A DNA stretch of 64,000 nt from Azospirillum rugosum (GCF_017876155.1 NZ_JAGINP010000013.1:124001-188000); one strand, 5' to 3'. Shown: positions 16,960 to 26,271, counted from the stretch's first letter. Made by a program: numbers and translations. The notes: generated by a model not told the origin, from the sequence alone.

Positions 16960-19900
16960 TCATCCCTTCCGCAGTCCGGCCTGACGCAGGCAGCGGTCGA
17001 TCCATTGCGCGGTCAGCTTTTCCTGCACGGCGTTCTGCTGAAGCCGCTGGTTCAGGTTCGTGAAGTCCACGCGGTCCAGGTTCTGGTCCTGGTTGAAGCA
17101 GGAGAAGACCACCTCTTCCTTCCCCGTCGCCGGGTCCGTGTGCCGTTGCAGGCACTGGGCGCAGATCTCCTTCATCATGCATTGCATGGGGGAGTTGATG
17201 GAGCCGATGCCGATGTGGCCCGGCTTCAGGAAGGGTTTCAGCACCCCGTGCCGTGCCGCGCCCACCGCCGCCATCATGCGGTCGGAGCCGATGGCGACGA
17301 TGCGGTCCACATCCTCCAGCCGCACATCCACCAGCCCCAGCTCGCCCGCCGCATAGGCGCGCATCGCCTCCACGATGTTGCCGACGATGGCCTTGTCGCC
17401 GGGGCGGGTGGGGGTGAAGCCCGGGGCCTCGTCGCAGCACCAGATAACGCGGTCGGCGGCGGCCTCGATCTGGTCCACCTTGTAGCGGTCCTCGATCCGC
17501 TTGTAGCCGGCGAAATAGACGACCTTGCTACCCCGCGCCCGGCAGGCCTGCCCGATGGAGAACAGCACCGCGTTGCCCAGCCCGCCGCCGACAAGGCAAA
17601 CGGTTTCCCCCTCCGGAATCTCGGTCGGCGTGCCGGTCGGCCCCATGACGACCACCGGGTCGCCGGGCTTGAGAACCGCGCAGAGGTCGGACGATCCGCC
17701 CATCTCCAGCACGATCATCGACAGCAGCCCGGCCTCCCGGTCCACCCAGGCGCCGGTCAGGGCAAGGCCTTCCATGGCGAGTGTGGTCCCATCAATCCGC
17801 TGCGACAGCGTTTCGAAATTTTGCAGGCGATAGAACTGTCCGGGTTCGAAACGACGCGCGGCGGCCGGGGCTTTCACCACCACCTCCACGATGGTCGGGG
17901 TCAGGCGGGCCACATGGTGCACGGTCGGCCGCAGGTCGGCGTTCAGCCGCCGGACGAGATCGGCGGCCTGCACGGGCGAAGGCGCGCGGCGGGCCAGCGC
18001 GCGGCTGACCACCGGGTAGCCTTGCTTTGCCCCGCCCATCGCCTTCACCACGTTGCCGGAGAAGGACGGGTGCAGGTCGCCGAAGAAGCTGAGGAAGCGG
18101 CCGTCCGGCGCGCGGGCCATCAGCACGCGGGCCTCGGCCGGCTTGCACAGCCGCTCCGGCGTCACCGGGTTGCCGTCCTCGTCGATGGCGCGGAAGGTGC
18201 GGCCGTCCAGCTCCACCCACTCCGGCTCCTCGCGGGCCAGCACGGTGTTGGGCTGGGTGCCGGCGGCGACCAGGATGGTGCGGGCGGGGATGCGCGCGTC
18301 CACCGCGGCCGGCGCCACCACCCCGTCCGGCCCGACCGGGTTGAGGGCGAGGTGGATGGCCTGGGCTGCTCCTGTCCCGTCGATCTCCACGCCGCGCGGG
18401 GTGGCGCATTCCAGGAAGCGGATGCCCTCGGCCAGCCCATGCGCCACCTCCTCGTGGTTCAGGGTGTAGCTGGGGCTGTCGATCAGGCGGCGGCGGTAGG
18501 CGATGGTCGAGCCGCCCCAGCCTTGCAGCAGAGCCAGCACGCGCGCCTCCCGCCCCTCCGCTGCCGCAGCGGAGCGCTCGGCACGGATCGCGCGGGCGTG
18601 GGCCAGGAACTCGTCGGCCGTCTCCGCCTCGACCGGGGTCCAGCGCGCGCGGGCGGCGTCCTCGCCCTTCTCCGCGGCCAAAGTTTCGTAGCGGGCCAGG
18701 AACTTCTCGACCTGCACGGGGTAGTAGGCCAGCGCCTCCGTCGCCGTGTCGATGGCGGTCAGGCCGCCGCCGATGACGACAATGGGAAGCCGGACCTGCA
18801 GGTTGGCGACGCTGTCCGCCTTGGCCGCCCCGGTCAGCTGCAGGGCCATCAGGAAGTCCGAGGCCTGCCGCACCCCGCGCGCCAGCCCGTTCGCCATGGG
18901 GATGACCGTCGGCTTTCCGGCGCCCATGCACAGCGCGACGTGGTCGAAGCCCATCGCCAGCGCGTCGTCGATGGTGAGCGTCCCGCCGAACCGCACGCCG
19001 CCGATGATCGACATGCGCGACCGCCGTTCCAGCAGCAGCCGGATGACCTTCAGGAAGTTCTTGTTCCAGCGCACGGTGATGCCGTATTCGGCCACCCCGC
19101 CGAAGCCGGCCATCACCCGCTCGTCCAGCCGGTCGAACAGGTCGTGCACGTCGCGGATCGGGCGGAAGGGCACGCGCGTGCCGCCGGGCAGCACGCCGGA
19201 CAGGCCGGCGGGCAGCGGTTCGATTTTCAGCCCGTCGACGCCGACCACCGTGTGGCCGTCGTTCATCAGGTGGTGCGCCAGCGTGAAGCCGGCCGGCCCC
19301 AGCCCGACCACCAGCACCTTGTACCCGCTGTCCGGCCGCATCAGCGGGCGGCGCAGGTCCAGCGGGTTCCAGCGCGTCAGCAGGCTGTAGATCTCGAAGC
19401 CCCAGGGCAGCTCCAGCACATCCTTCAGCGTGCGGGTTTCCGCCTGCGGGATGTCCACGGGCTCCTGCCGCTGGTAGATGCAGGCCTTCATGCAGTCGTT
19501 GCAGATGCGATGGCCGGTGCCGGCGCACATGGGGTTGTCCACCACCACCATGGCCAGCGCCCCGATCGGCACACCCCCCGCCTTGAGGGTGTGCATCTCC
19601 GAGATTTTTTCCTCCAGCGGGCAGCCGTTCAGCGGCACGCCGAAGGCGCTCTTCTGGAATTCCCCTGTCTTGCGGTCGCGCAGGCCCTTGGAGCAGCTGT
19701 CCTTGCCCTGGTTGTGGCACCAGATGCAGTAGTTGGCCTCGTCCAGCGCCCCGGCCAGGTCAGTGCCGGGATCGGTGAGATGAAAGCCTTGTCGGTCATG
19801 AAGGGCCTGCTCCGGCAGGCGCATCATGGTGACGCCGTGCAACTCCACCGTCTCCACGGGCACGAGATGCTGCGGGTCGGTCTTGTGCGGCAGCTGGAAC

Positions 19901-20454
19901 AGCACGCCGGCCCCGTGCTTGGCGCGCCCGGCCTCGGTGAACAGCGCCCAGGCGGCGTAGCGGGCGGCGGTGTCCAGCTGGGCGGCGTGCGCCGCTTCGT
20001 CCTCCATCCAGGCGTTCAGCTGGCGGGCGAGGCCAATCTCGGTCAGCGGCGCGCCCAGCCAGTCCTCCAGCCGGGCGGCCAGCTCCGCCCCGTCCAGTCC
20101 CGCCACGGCGTCCGGCTTCACCGCCTTGGCGGCCCGGCGCTGCACGAACAGGCGCTTGGCGCTGTAGAGCGGCGCCAGGTCCGTGTGGCGCGCCCGCAGC
20201 TCCTCCAACTCGGCCCGGATGCCGAACAGGGTGGCGAGGAAATCCTCCAGATGGGGGCCGAGCGCGATCAGCAGGTCGCTTTCGGACTTGCCGTCCAGCG
20301 TGTTGGGCTCGGCACGGGCGGCCAGCAGGCGGTTGGCCAAGTCCCGGTCGGCCTCCGCCAGCCAATCCAGGAAGGCGCGGTCGAGTCGCGCCAAGCCGCC
20401 GTGGTCGTACAGGTCCTCGAAGACCAAACCAAAGGCCAGGGAAAGGTCCGCCAT
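16960..20454 (-). CDS. Fused GltD-like / PyrK-like flavoprotein (Nfn-like oxidoreductase)
   Basis: A 1164-residue soluble protein made of three parts. Residues 1-230 are helical with no family I recognise. Residues 235-800 resemble the small subunit of glutamate synthase and NfnB: two cysteine sets (C243, C246, C254, C278; C310, C318, C321, C325), a FAD-type Rossmann motif GLGPAG (384-389) and an NAD(P)-type motif GGGLTA (562-567). Residues 845-1130 resemble PyrK/NfnA ferredoxin reductases: RFEPGQFYRL, GGGLGNAV and a C-terminal C-x5-C-x2-C-x17-C set (C1092, C1098, C1101, C1119). Start ATG 20454 has GGAG five bases upstream. In Nfn such modules bifurcate electrons between NADH, NADPH and ferredoxin; whether this fusion does is inference. 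Confidence 0.8.
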   Translation of the reverse strand: MADLSLAFGLVFEDLYDHGGLARLDRAFLDWLAEADRDLANRLLAARAEPNTLDGKSESDLLIALGPHLEDFLATLFGIRAELEELRARHTDLAPLYSAKRLFVQRRAAKAVKPDAVAGLDGAELAARLEDWLGAPLTEIGLARQLNAWMEDEAAHAAQLDTAARYAAWALFTEAGRAKHGAGVLFQLPHKTDPQHLVPVETVELHGVTMMRLPEQALHDRQGFHLTDPGTDLAGALDEANYCIWCHNQGKDSCSKGLRDRKTGEFQKSAFGVPLNGCPLEEKISEMHTLKAGGVPIGALAMVVVDNPMCAGTGHRICNDCMKACIYQRQEPVDIPQAETRTLKDVLELPWGFEIYSLLTRWNPLDLRRPLMRPDSGYKVLVVGLGPAGFTLAHHLMNDGHTVVGVDGLKIEPLPAGLSGVLPGGTRVPFRPIRDVHDLFDRLDERVMAGFGGVAEYGITVRWNKNFLKVIRLLLERRSRMSIIGGVRFGGTLTIDDALAMGFDHVALCMGAGKPTVIPMANGLARGVRQASDFLMALQLTGAAKADSVANLQVRLPIVVIGGGLTAIDTATEALAYYPVQVEKFLARYETLAAEKGEDAARARWTPVEAETADEFLAHARAIRAERSAAAAEGREARVLALLQGWGGSTIAYRRRLIDSPSYTLNHEEVAHGLAEGIRFLECATPRGVEIDGTGAAQAIHLALNPVGPDGVVAPAAVDARIPARTILVAAGTQPNTVLAREEPEWVELDGRTFRAIDEDGNPVTPERLCKPAEARVLMARAPDGRFLSFFGDLHPSFSGNVVKAMGGAKQGYPVVSRALARRAPSPVQAADLVRRLNADLRPTVHHVARLTPTIVEVVVKAPAAARRFEPGQFYRLQNFETLSQRIDGTTLAMEGLALTGAWVDREAGLLSMIVLEMGGSSDLCAVLKPGDPVVVMGPTGTPTEIPEGETVCLVGGGLGNAVLFSIGQACRARGSKVVYFAGYKRIEDRYKVDQIEAAADRVIWCCDEAPGFTPTRPGDKAIVGNIVEAMRAYAAGELGLVDVRLEDVDRIVAIGSDRMMAAVGAARHGVLKPFLKPGHIGIGSINSPMQCMMKEICAQCLQRHTDPATGKEEVVFSCFNQDQNLDRVDFTNLNQRLQQNAVQEKLTAQWIDRCLRQAGLRKG

Positions 20455-20645
20455 CGCCGCTCCGCATCCGAAGCTGTTGGGAACACTAACATTCACAGCG
20501 TTGGGCATTTGTAACACCGGGACCACCGCCCTTCACCCGAATCCGGGCCTCCGGTGCCGGTGGTACCCCGTGTCCGTTTGACGCAGCCGGCGACCTTCCC
20601 CACATTCCCGGAAGACGCCCGCCCCTTCATCCGGAATACCCCGTC

Positions 20646-21728
20646 TTGACCGCCATCACCGCTTCCGAAGACGTCCGTTCCCCCGCCTCAACCCGGCCCA
20701 TTGCCTGGTGGCTGCTGCTTTGCTGCGCCATGGTGCTCGCCATGGCGGTCATCGGCGCGATCACGCGTCTGACCGAATCCGGCCTGTCGATGGTCGAATG
20801 GAAGCCGCTGATCGGCATCCTGCCGCCCCTGTCGGAGACGGAGTGGAACCGGGTCTTCGACCTCTACAAGGCCACGCCCGAATACCGGGTCTACAATTCC
20901 GCCATGGATCTCGCGGCCTTCAAGAGCATCTTCTGGTGGGAGTGGTTCCACCGCCTCTGGGGCCAGCTGATCGGCTTCGTCTTCCTGATCCCCTTCCTGC
21001 GCTTCTGGGTGCAGGGGCGGATCCCGAAGGATCTGTGGCCGAAGCTGGCCGGGCTGTTCCTGCTCGGCGGTCTCCAGGGCGTGATCGGCTGGTACATGGT
21101 GAGGAGCGGTCTGGTGAACAGCCCGGAGGTCAGCCACTACCGGCTGGCCCTGCACCTGTCCACGGCGATCCTGATCTACGGGCTGCTGCTGCGCACGGCG
21201 CTCGGCATCCTCGACCCGCTGCCGCTCGCCGGCTGGGCCACCGAGTCGCGGCGCCTGCGCCGCCATACCCGCATCGCGCTGGGGCTGGTCGGGGTGACCA
21301 TCGTCTGGGGCGCCTTCGTCGCGGGGACGGACGCGGGCTTCGCCTACAACAGCTTCCCCCTCATGAACGGCCACGTGATCCCGCCGGAGGTCGGCAACCT
21401 GTCGCCCTGGTGGATCAACCCGCTGGAGAACACGGCGGCGATCCAGCTGACCCACCGCGCGCTGGCGCTGCTGACCGGGCTTGTGGTGCTGGCGCTGGTG
21501 TTGCGCGTGTGGCTGGCCCGCCTGCCGGGGCGGGCGTACCGGGCGGCGCTGGCGACCGGCGGGCTGGTGCTGGCGCAGATCGCGCTCGGCATCGCCACGC
21601 TGCTCAGCGTCGTGTGGATCCCCATCGCCGCCGCCCATCAGGCCGGCGCGATCCTGGTGGTGTCGGGGCTGGTCTGGCTGCTGCACGAACTCCGCCCCAT
21701 CGTCGCCAAGCCGCCGCGCTGGCGCTGA
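20646..21728 (+). CDS. ctaA: Heme A synthase, COX15/CtaA family
   Basis: Oxidises the C8 methyl of heme O to make heme A for aa3-type cytochrome oxidase. The 360-residue membrane protein has about eight hydrophobic segments. Conserved features are GAITRLTESGLSMVEWKP, the EWFHRLWGQ and HLSTA histidines, and VAGTDAGFAYNSFPLMNG, typical of the alphaproteobacterial/mitochondrial type. The start appears to be TTG 20646, since the first ATG lies inside the first membrane segment. It is divergent from the Nfn-like gene and convergent with the HD-GYP gene. Confidence 0.93.
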   Translation: MTAITASEDVRSPASTRPIAWWLLLCCAMVLAMAVIGAITRLTESGLSMVEWKPLIGILPPLSETEWNRVFDLYKATPEYRVYNSAMDLAAFKSIFWWEWFHRLWGQLIGFVFLIPFLRFWVQGRIPKDLWPKLAGLFLLGGLQGVIGWYMVRSGLVNSPEVSHYRLALHLSTAILIYGLLLRTALGILDPLPLAGWATESRRLRRHTRIALGLVGVTIVWGAFVAGTDAGFAYNSFPLMNGHVIPPEVGNLSPWWINPLENTAAIQLTHRALALLTGLVVLALVLRVWLARLPGRAYRAALATGGLVLAQIALGIATLLSVVWIPIAAAHQAGAILVVSGLVWLLHELRPIVAKPPRWR

Positions 21729-21735
21729 GCGGGGA

Positions 21736-21801
21736 TTCACCACAGAGACACGGAGACACAGAGGGACTGGTTTCTCTGTGCCTCCGTGTCTCTGTGGTGA
21801 A
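21736..21801. repeat. 28-bp inverted repeat, 'CACCACAGAGACACGGAG' family (second copy)
   Basis: Arms 21736-21763 and 21774-21801 pair with one mismatch around a ten-base loop. The sequence is nearly identical to the element at 16887-16950. It lies between the convergent ctaA and HD-GYP genes. Confidence 0.85.
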
Positions 21802-21807
21802 AAACCC

Positions 21808-23433
21808 TTACTGGGACACAGCCAGCACGCCCTCGCGCTCCAGCACCGTGACGAAGGCGTCCACCACGCGCGGGTCGAAGTGCTTGCCCGACTCGCCGCG
21901 GATCAGTTCCAGCACCGCGGTCAGCTCCCACGCCTCCTTGTAGGGGCGGCGGTGGAGCAGGGCGTCGTAGACGTCGGCAACCGCGACGATGCGGCCGGAC
22001 AGCGGGATGGCGTCGCCGGCCAGCCCGCCGGGATAGCCGGTCCCGTCGAACTTCTCGTGGTGGCTCTCCGCGATCTCCGCCCCCAGCGTCAGGTAGCTGC
22101 GCCCGCCGACGAGGCCGGAGGCGTCGCGCAGGATGCGCCCGCCCATGGCGGCGTGCTCGCGCATCTGCCGCATCTCCTCGGCGTCCAGCTTGCCCGGCTT
22201 GCGCAGGATGCTGTCGGGGATGCCCACCTTGCCCACGTCGTGCAGCATGCTGGCCATGCCGATCAGCTCGCAGAACCGGTCGTCGACGAGGCCGGGGAAG
22301 CTGCCGCGCCCCTGAAGCTCCCGCGCGATGGCGGTGGCCCAGCGGCCGATGCGCTTGACGTGGTCGCCGGTGACCTCGTCCTTGTATTCCGCCAGCTTGC
22401 CGAGCGCGTGCACGGTCGCCAGCTGTGCCAGCCGCAGCTGCTCGTACAGGAAGACGTTGTCGAAGCTGATCGCGGCCTTCTTGCAGAAGATTTCGACCAT
22501 CCGCCGGTCCATGTCCGACAAGGGCTCGTGGCCGCAGAGGCAGAGTGCGCTGGCCGCGTGGTCGCGCCCGCGCAGCGCGATCACGCTGTGCCGGCCGCCG
22601 AAGACGCTGGCCCCGTCCCGCAGCGCCGTTGCGACGTCGGCGGCCACGCCCGCCTCCACCGCCCCGTCGACCGGACGGCCCGCCATGTCGGCGAAGCGGC
22701 CGGAGCCGGCGAGGATTTCGGCCTCCGCGCTTTCGCCCGGCAGGGCGCACAGGATCGCCCCGTCCAGCTCCGGCAGCAGTCCGGCCGCCTGCCGCACGAT
22801 CCCCTCGGCCAACCCTGGCAGGGAGCGCTGCTTGAACAGCGTGTCGGCGGCCTGCACCACCGTCTCCAGGCCGCGGCGGCTCTGGTCGATGGTCGAGATG
22901 TGCTGGAAGGAGCGGAGCGCCGCCACCGTGGTGGTGAACAGCTTCTGCGCGGTCAGCTCGCTCTTCGCCTTGTAGTCGTTGATGTCGTAGGCGACGATCA
23001 CCTGCCGCTCCGGCGCTTGGCCGGGCTGGCCGGTGCGCAGGATGATGCGCACCTGGCGGTTGCCCATCTCCTCCCGGATGAAGCGGACGAGCTTCAGGCC
23101 GGCGTCGTCGGTCTCCATCACCACGTCCAGCAGCACGGCGGCGATGTCGTCGTGTTCGTGCAGGATCGCGCGCGCCTCCGCCCCGGAATGGGCGGACAGG
23201 AAGCGCAAAGGCCGGTCGTCGAACCTCACGTCGCCCAGCACCACGCGGGTGATCGCGTGCACCTCCGTGTCGTCGTCGACGATCAGGATCTTCCAGGGCT
23301 TCACCGCCCGCGCGGCGCGGGCGGCGGCAATGTCGGGAGGATCTTCGTCGGCGAACAACAGGTCGTCGCCGTCCAGGGCGCCGTCGTCCAGGGCGCCGTC
23401 GTCCAGGGCGCCGTCGTCCAGGGGGTCCGCCAT
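21808..23433 (-). CDS. Response regulator with DUF3369 and HD-GYP domains
   Basis: A 541-residue predicted cyclic-di-GMP phosphodiesterase under phosphorelay control. The receiver domain (about 46-165) has the acidic pair in LIVDDD and phosphoacceptor D103 (LLDVVM). A DUF3369-like middle domain follows, then an HD-GYP domain with HDVGK (398-402) and FDGTGYPGG (GYP at 466-468), both intact. The N-terminus carries a triple DDGAL repeat from a 15-bp tandem repeat. ATG 23433 is supported by GGGAG eight bases upstream. The partner kinase is unknown. Confidence 0.9.
   Translation of the reverse strand: MADPLDDGALDDGALDDGALDGDDLLFADEDPPDIAAARAARAVKPWKILIVDDDTEVHAITRVVLGDVRFDDRPLRFLSAHSGAEARAILHEHDDIAAVLLDVVMETDDAGLKLVRFIREEMGNRQVRIILRTGQPGQAPERQVIVAYDINDYKAKSELTAQKLFTTTVAALRSFQHISTIDQSRRGLETVVQAADTLFKQRSLPGLAEGIVRQAAGLLPELDGAILCALPGESAEAEILAGSGRFADMAGRPVDGAVEAGVAADVATALRDGASVFGGRHSVIALRGRDHAASALCLCGHEPLSDMDRRMVEIFCKKAAISFDNVFLYEQLRLAQLATVHALGKLAEYKDEVTGDHVKRIGRWATAIARELQGRGSFPGLVDDRFCELIGMASMLHDVGKVGIPDSILRKPGKLDAEEMRQMREHAAMGGRILRDASGLVGGRSYLTLGAEIAESHHEKFDGTGYPGGLAGDAIPLSGRIVAVADVYDALLHRRPYKEAWELTAVLELIRGESGKHFDPRVVDAFVTVLEREGVLAVSQ
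23371..23415. repeat. Three perfect 15-bp tandem repeats inside a gene
   Basis: The unit GTCCAGGGCGCCGTC occurs three times in a row (23371-23385, 23386-23400, 23401-23415) and a fourth partial copy follows. It encodes the acidic DDGAL repeats at residues 6-20 of the HD-GYP regulator. Being in-frame, copy-number change would only lengthen or shorten the tail. Confidence 0.9.
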
Positions 23434-23705
23434 CGCCGTCGCTCCCGCAAAATCCGCCGAAAACACACAATTTGTCTCAAGAGCCATTTCTCCGCTTGCT
23501 AAGCGGGCCTTGTCAACTGCGCCGGGGTGCGACACAGAGGGTGCGACACAGCGGAACCGCAACGGGCACGCGCGCCCGAATTACCGATTCGGGGTACCGC
23601 GAACGCCCATGGAGGGATGCGGGTTGGGGGGTTGCGGCCCTTCGGCAATGGGCAGTCAATCGGGAGCAAATCGGGGAGACGCAACCGCCAGCGAAGGGGG
23701 ACGCC

Positions 23706-24416
23706 ATGATACCGGATGCCTGGGACATCGAACTGCGCGAAGGGGCCCTCACTGTGGCCCGCCATCTGATCGAGACCGGCTGCGTCCGGTACGATCCGCA
23801 CCATCTCTGCCGCCACGGCTCGGGGCTGGTCAGCCCGGTCCATCTGGAAGGACGCCGCCTGCTCTCCTACCCCGCGGCGCGCAATGAGATCCTGGATTTC
23901 GCCGTGCGCATGATCGAACAGGAGGTCGGCGGGCGCGAGCTGGACGCCATTGCGGCGGGGGAAGGGGCGGGCGTGCCCTGGGCGACGCTGATCGCCGACC
24001 GGCTCGACCTGCCCTTCGTTTTCGTGCGCAAGGAGGCACCAGAGGGGGAGCAGGAGTACAAGCACCGCATCGAGGGGCGGGTGGAGCCCGGCTGGCGAGT
24101 CCTGCTGGTGGAGCAGCTGGCCGCCGACGGCCACCGCAAGGCCCGCTTCGCCCAGCCGCTGAAGGAGGCCGGCTGCGACGTGCGCGACGTCTTCGTGCTG
24201 TTCCAGTACGGGATCTTCGACGAGATCCACGAACACCTCGCCCCGCTGGGCATCACCATGCACGCGCTGGCGACCTGGTGGGACGTGCTGGAGGTGGTGA
24301 ACCGCGGCCACTACCTGGACGGCGAGGCCCAGGGCGAGATCCACGCCTTCCTCCACGACCCCAAGCGCTGGACCGCCGAACACCAGGAGAAGCGGGGCCG
24401 CCACAAGGTGGCGTGA
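23706..24416 (+). CDS. Divergent orotate phosphoribosyltransferase-like protein
   Basis: A 236-residue PRTase-fold protein whose N-terminal half resembles OPRT (TGCVRYDP and LVSPVHLEGRRLLSYPAAR). The usual PRPP-binding segment V-x-D/E-D-V-x-T-x-G is changed to VLLVEQLAADGHRK (132-145): the second acidic residue is Gln and the Thr residues are lost. It is longer at the C-terminus than normal OPRT (about 25 extra residues). It may be a paralogue with altered activity rather than the biosynthetic PyrE. It is divergent from the HD-GYP gene, and no other pyrimidine gene is nearby. Confidence 0.72.
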   Translation: MIPDAWDIELREGALTVARHLIETGCVRYDPHHLCRHGSGLVSPVHLEGRRLLSYPAARNEILDFAVRMIEQEVGGRELDAIAAGEGAGVPWATLIADRLDLPFVFVRKEAPEGEQEYKHRIEGRVEPGWRVLLVEQLAADGHRKARFAQPLKEAGCDVRDVFVLFQYGIFDEIHEHLAPLGITMHALATWWDVLEVVNRGHYLDGEAQGEIHAFLHDPKRWTAEHQEKRGRHKVA

Positions 24417-24426
24417 TCCTTGAAAT

Positions 24427-24455
24427 CCCCTCTCCCGCCAGCGGCGGGAGAGGGG
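24427..24455. repeat. Palindromic repeat acting as convergent terminator
   Basis: CCCCTCTCCCGCC and GGCGGGAGAGGGG pair perfectly around AGC. It is a solitary member of the CCCTCTCCC family, placed ten bases after the OPRT-like stop and eight bases before the stop of the GH17 gene on the other strand. Confidence 0.75.
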
Positions 24456-24462
24456 GGACGTG

Positions 24463-26271
24463 TCACTCCCCGGCGACCCGCACCCACTGACCGGCGCGGG
24501 CCGGTTCGCGGACGCGGGCGGACAGGACCGCCGCGCCGTAGGGGACCGCCAGCAGAAGCTGCAACGCGGCCCAGGCCAGCGCCTCCAGGTTCGGCTGCGC
24601 CCAGTCGACCTCGTGCAGCGCCTCCAGGAACGGAAGCTGCCCATAGATCAGCGACTCCAGCGGGACGAAGCCCTCGGCGATCACAGTCAGGACCGCGCCC
24701 AGCACCAGCAGGCCGGCCAGCGCGGCCTCCACCGGCATGCGGCGGACGGCGGCGCACAGGCTGCGGGCCGGGCTGTCGGCGACCGGGACGGCCGGCCGGA
24801 ACAGCGCGCCGACGCCGTAGGCGGCGAGCCACCCGGTGCCCGGCGGCCGGCGCACGGCGCGCACCGCGCCCAGCACCAGCAGGCCGAGCGCCGGCAGGGC
24901 GAAGTACGGGTTCGGGAAGTCGCGGTAGCGGCCGTCGAACACGATCAGGAAGGACCAGACCAGCGCCAACGCCGTCAGCGCCAGGGTGGCGGCGCGTCCC
25001 ACCCGCTCCGTACGCGTCAGGGCCGGGCGGCCGCGCAGGGACGCCAGCGGCTCCAGCGCCAGCTCCCCGCTGTTCAGCGTGCGCCACACGGCCAGCAGCA
25101 CGGTCAGCGACAGCAGGCCGGTCAGCGCCAGCATGCCGCCGGCCAGCGTCACGTCCTGCCAATAATGCTTGCCGTGCATGGCCGCGTACACCGCGTGGAC
25201 GTACAGGCCGGACAGCGCCTGCGCCAGGAATGCCAGCGCCGCGTACGCCCCAAAGCTCAGCGTACGCCCGCGCAGGCCCAGCCCGGCGACCAGCACCACC
25301 GCCAGCGCCGTGGAGATGCCGAACAGCAGCGGCCAGCGCTTGTTCTCCACCACCGGCCCGGCCAGCGAGAACTTGGCCTCGCGGTCCGCGCCGTAGAGCC
25401 CCCAGTGGCCGCCGACCGTGCCCTCCAGCTTGGCCTTCCACCCCTGGTCGAAGGCCTCGATCACGTTGTAGTCGAAGCCCTCCTGCTGGGCGAGGCGGAC
25501 GAAGCCGTTGACGAACTTCGCCTTGTTGACCAGCCCGGTGACGGCGGCCCCGCGCGACCGGCCGGCGGTCGGCCAGCCCGTCTCGCCGACCAGGATCGGC
25601 TTGCCGGGGAAGCGCTGCGCGATGGTGCGGTAGCTGCTGCGGATGCGCTCCTGCGCGCCGGCGACGTCGGTCGGCACATCCTCCCAATAGGGCAGCAGGT
25701 GGATGGTCAGGTAATCGACATGGTCCGCGATCTGCGGGTACTTCAGCCACCATTCCCACACGTCGGCGTAGGACACGGGCTGCTTCACCGCCGCCTTCAC
25801 GCGGTCGATGTAGCCGGCGACCTGCTCCGCCGTCAGCTCGCGGCGCAGCAGCACCTCGTTGCCGACGATCACGCGCGTGATCACGTCCGGGTAGCGGTTG
25901 GCGAGGTCGATGAGGGACGCGACCTCCGCCTCGTTCTTGTCCAGCTTGGACGACAGCCAGGCGCCCATGGTGACGGTCATGCCGTGCTTGCGCGCCAGCT
26001 CCGGCACCACCTCCAGCCCTTCCAGCGAGGTGTAGGTGCGCACGCCCGCCACCTGCGGGGCGAGTGCCGCCAGATCCTCATCGATCTGTTCCGTCGTGGG
26101 AAAGACCTGCGTCAGCGGACTCTGCCCGTCGCGGAAGGGCGCGAAGGACACGCTTTTCAGCTTGCCGCCGGGCGGCGGGTCGAGCGGGACCGGCTGGTTG
26201 GACAGCGACCAGACGGCAAGGTTCGCGAGGCCGGCCAGCACGAGCACGGCGAGGAGCTTGATGATTCGCAT
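24463..26271 (-). CDS. Membrane-anchored GH17-like beta-1,3-glucan enzyme
   Basis: A 602-residue protein with an N-terminal signal anchor (IIKLLAVLVLAGLANLAVW), an extracytoplasmic catalytic domain (about 35-320) and roughly eight membrane segments after residue 330. The GH17 catalytic pair is visible: acid/base E139 in VIVGNEVLL and nucleophile E230 in VGETGWPT. Related bacterial proteins act as glucanosyltransferases in the synthesis of cyclic or branched beta-glucans. ATG 26271 begins MRIIKLL. No adjacent GT2 beta-glucan synthase gene is present, so the glucan substrate is an inference. Confidence 0.82.
   Translation of the reverse strand: MRIIKLLAVLVLAGLANLAVWSLSNQPVPLDPPPGGKLKSVSFAPFRDGQSPLTQVFPTTEQIDEDLAALAPQVAGVRTYTSLEGLEVVPELARKHGMTVTMGAWLSSKLDKNEAEVASLIDLANRYPDVITRVIVGNEVLLRRELTAEQVAGYIDRVKAAVKQPVSYADVWEWWLKYPQIADHVDYLTIHLLPYWEDVPTDVAGAQERIRSSYRTIAQRFPGKPILVGETGWPTAGRSRGAAVTGLVNKAKFVNGFVRLAQQEGFDYNVIEAFDQGWKAKLEGTVGGHWGLYGADREAKFSLAGPVVENKRWPLLFGISTALAVVLVAGLGLRGRTLSFGAYAALAFLAQALSGLYVHAVYAAMHGKHYWQDVTLAGGMLALTGLLSLTVLLAVWRTLNSGELALEPLASLRGRPALTRTERVGRAATLALTALALVWSFLIVFDGRYRDFPNPYFALPALGLLVLGAVRAVRRPPGTGWLAAYGVGALFRPAVPVADSPARSLCAAVRRMPVEAALAGLLVLGAVLTVIAEGFVPLESLIYGQLPFLEALHEVDWAQPNLEALAWAALQLLLAVPYGAAVLSARVREPARAGQWVRVAGE

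Noticed and set aside
17005..20514. Long open frame (1169 codons) antisense to the Nfn-like gene
   Set aside because: The minus-strand frame shows clear Fe-S and Rossmann motifs, while the antisense product is His/Arg/Gly-rich with no domain.
16887..21801. The two matching inverted repeats as ends of a composite transposon around the Nfn-like and ctaA genes
   Set aside because: Each element is a complete hairpin by itself, no transposase or target-site duplication is seen, and the enclosed genes look native in composition.
23371..23415. Tandem repeat as a phase-variation switch
   Set aside because: The unit is 15 bases, so copy-number changes keep the reading frame and cannot switch the gene off.
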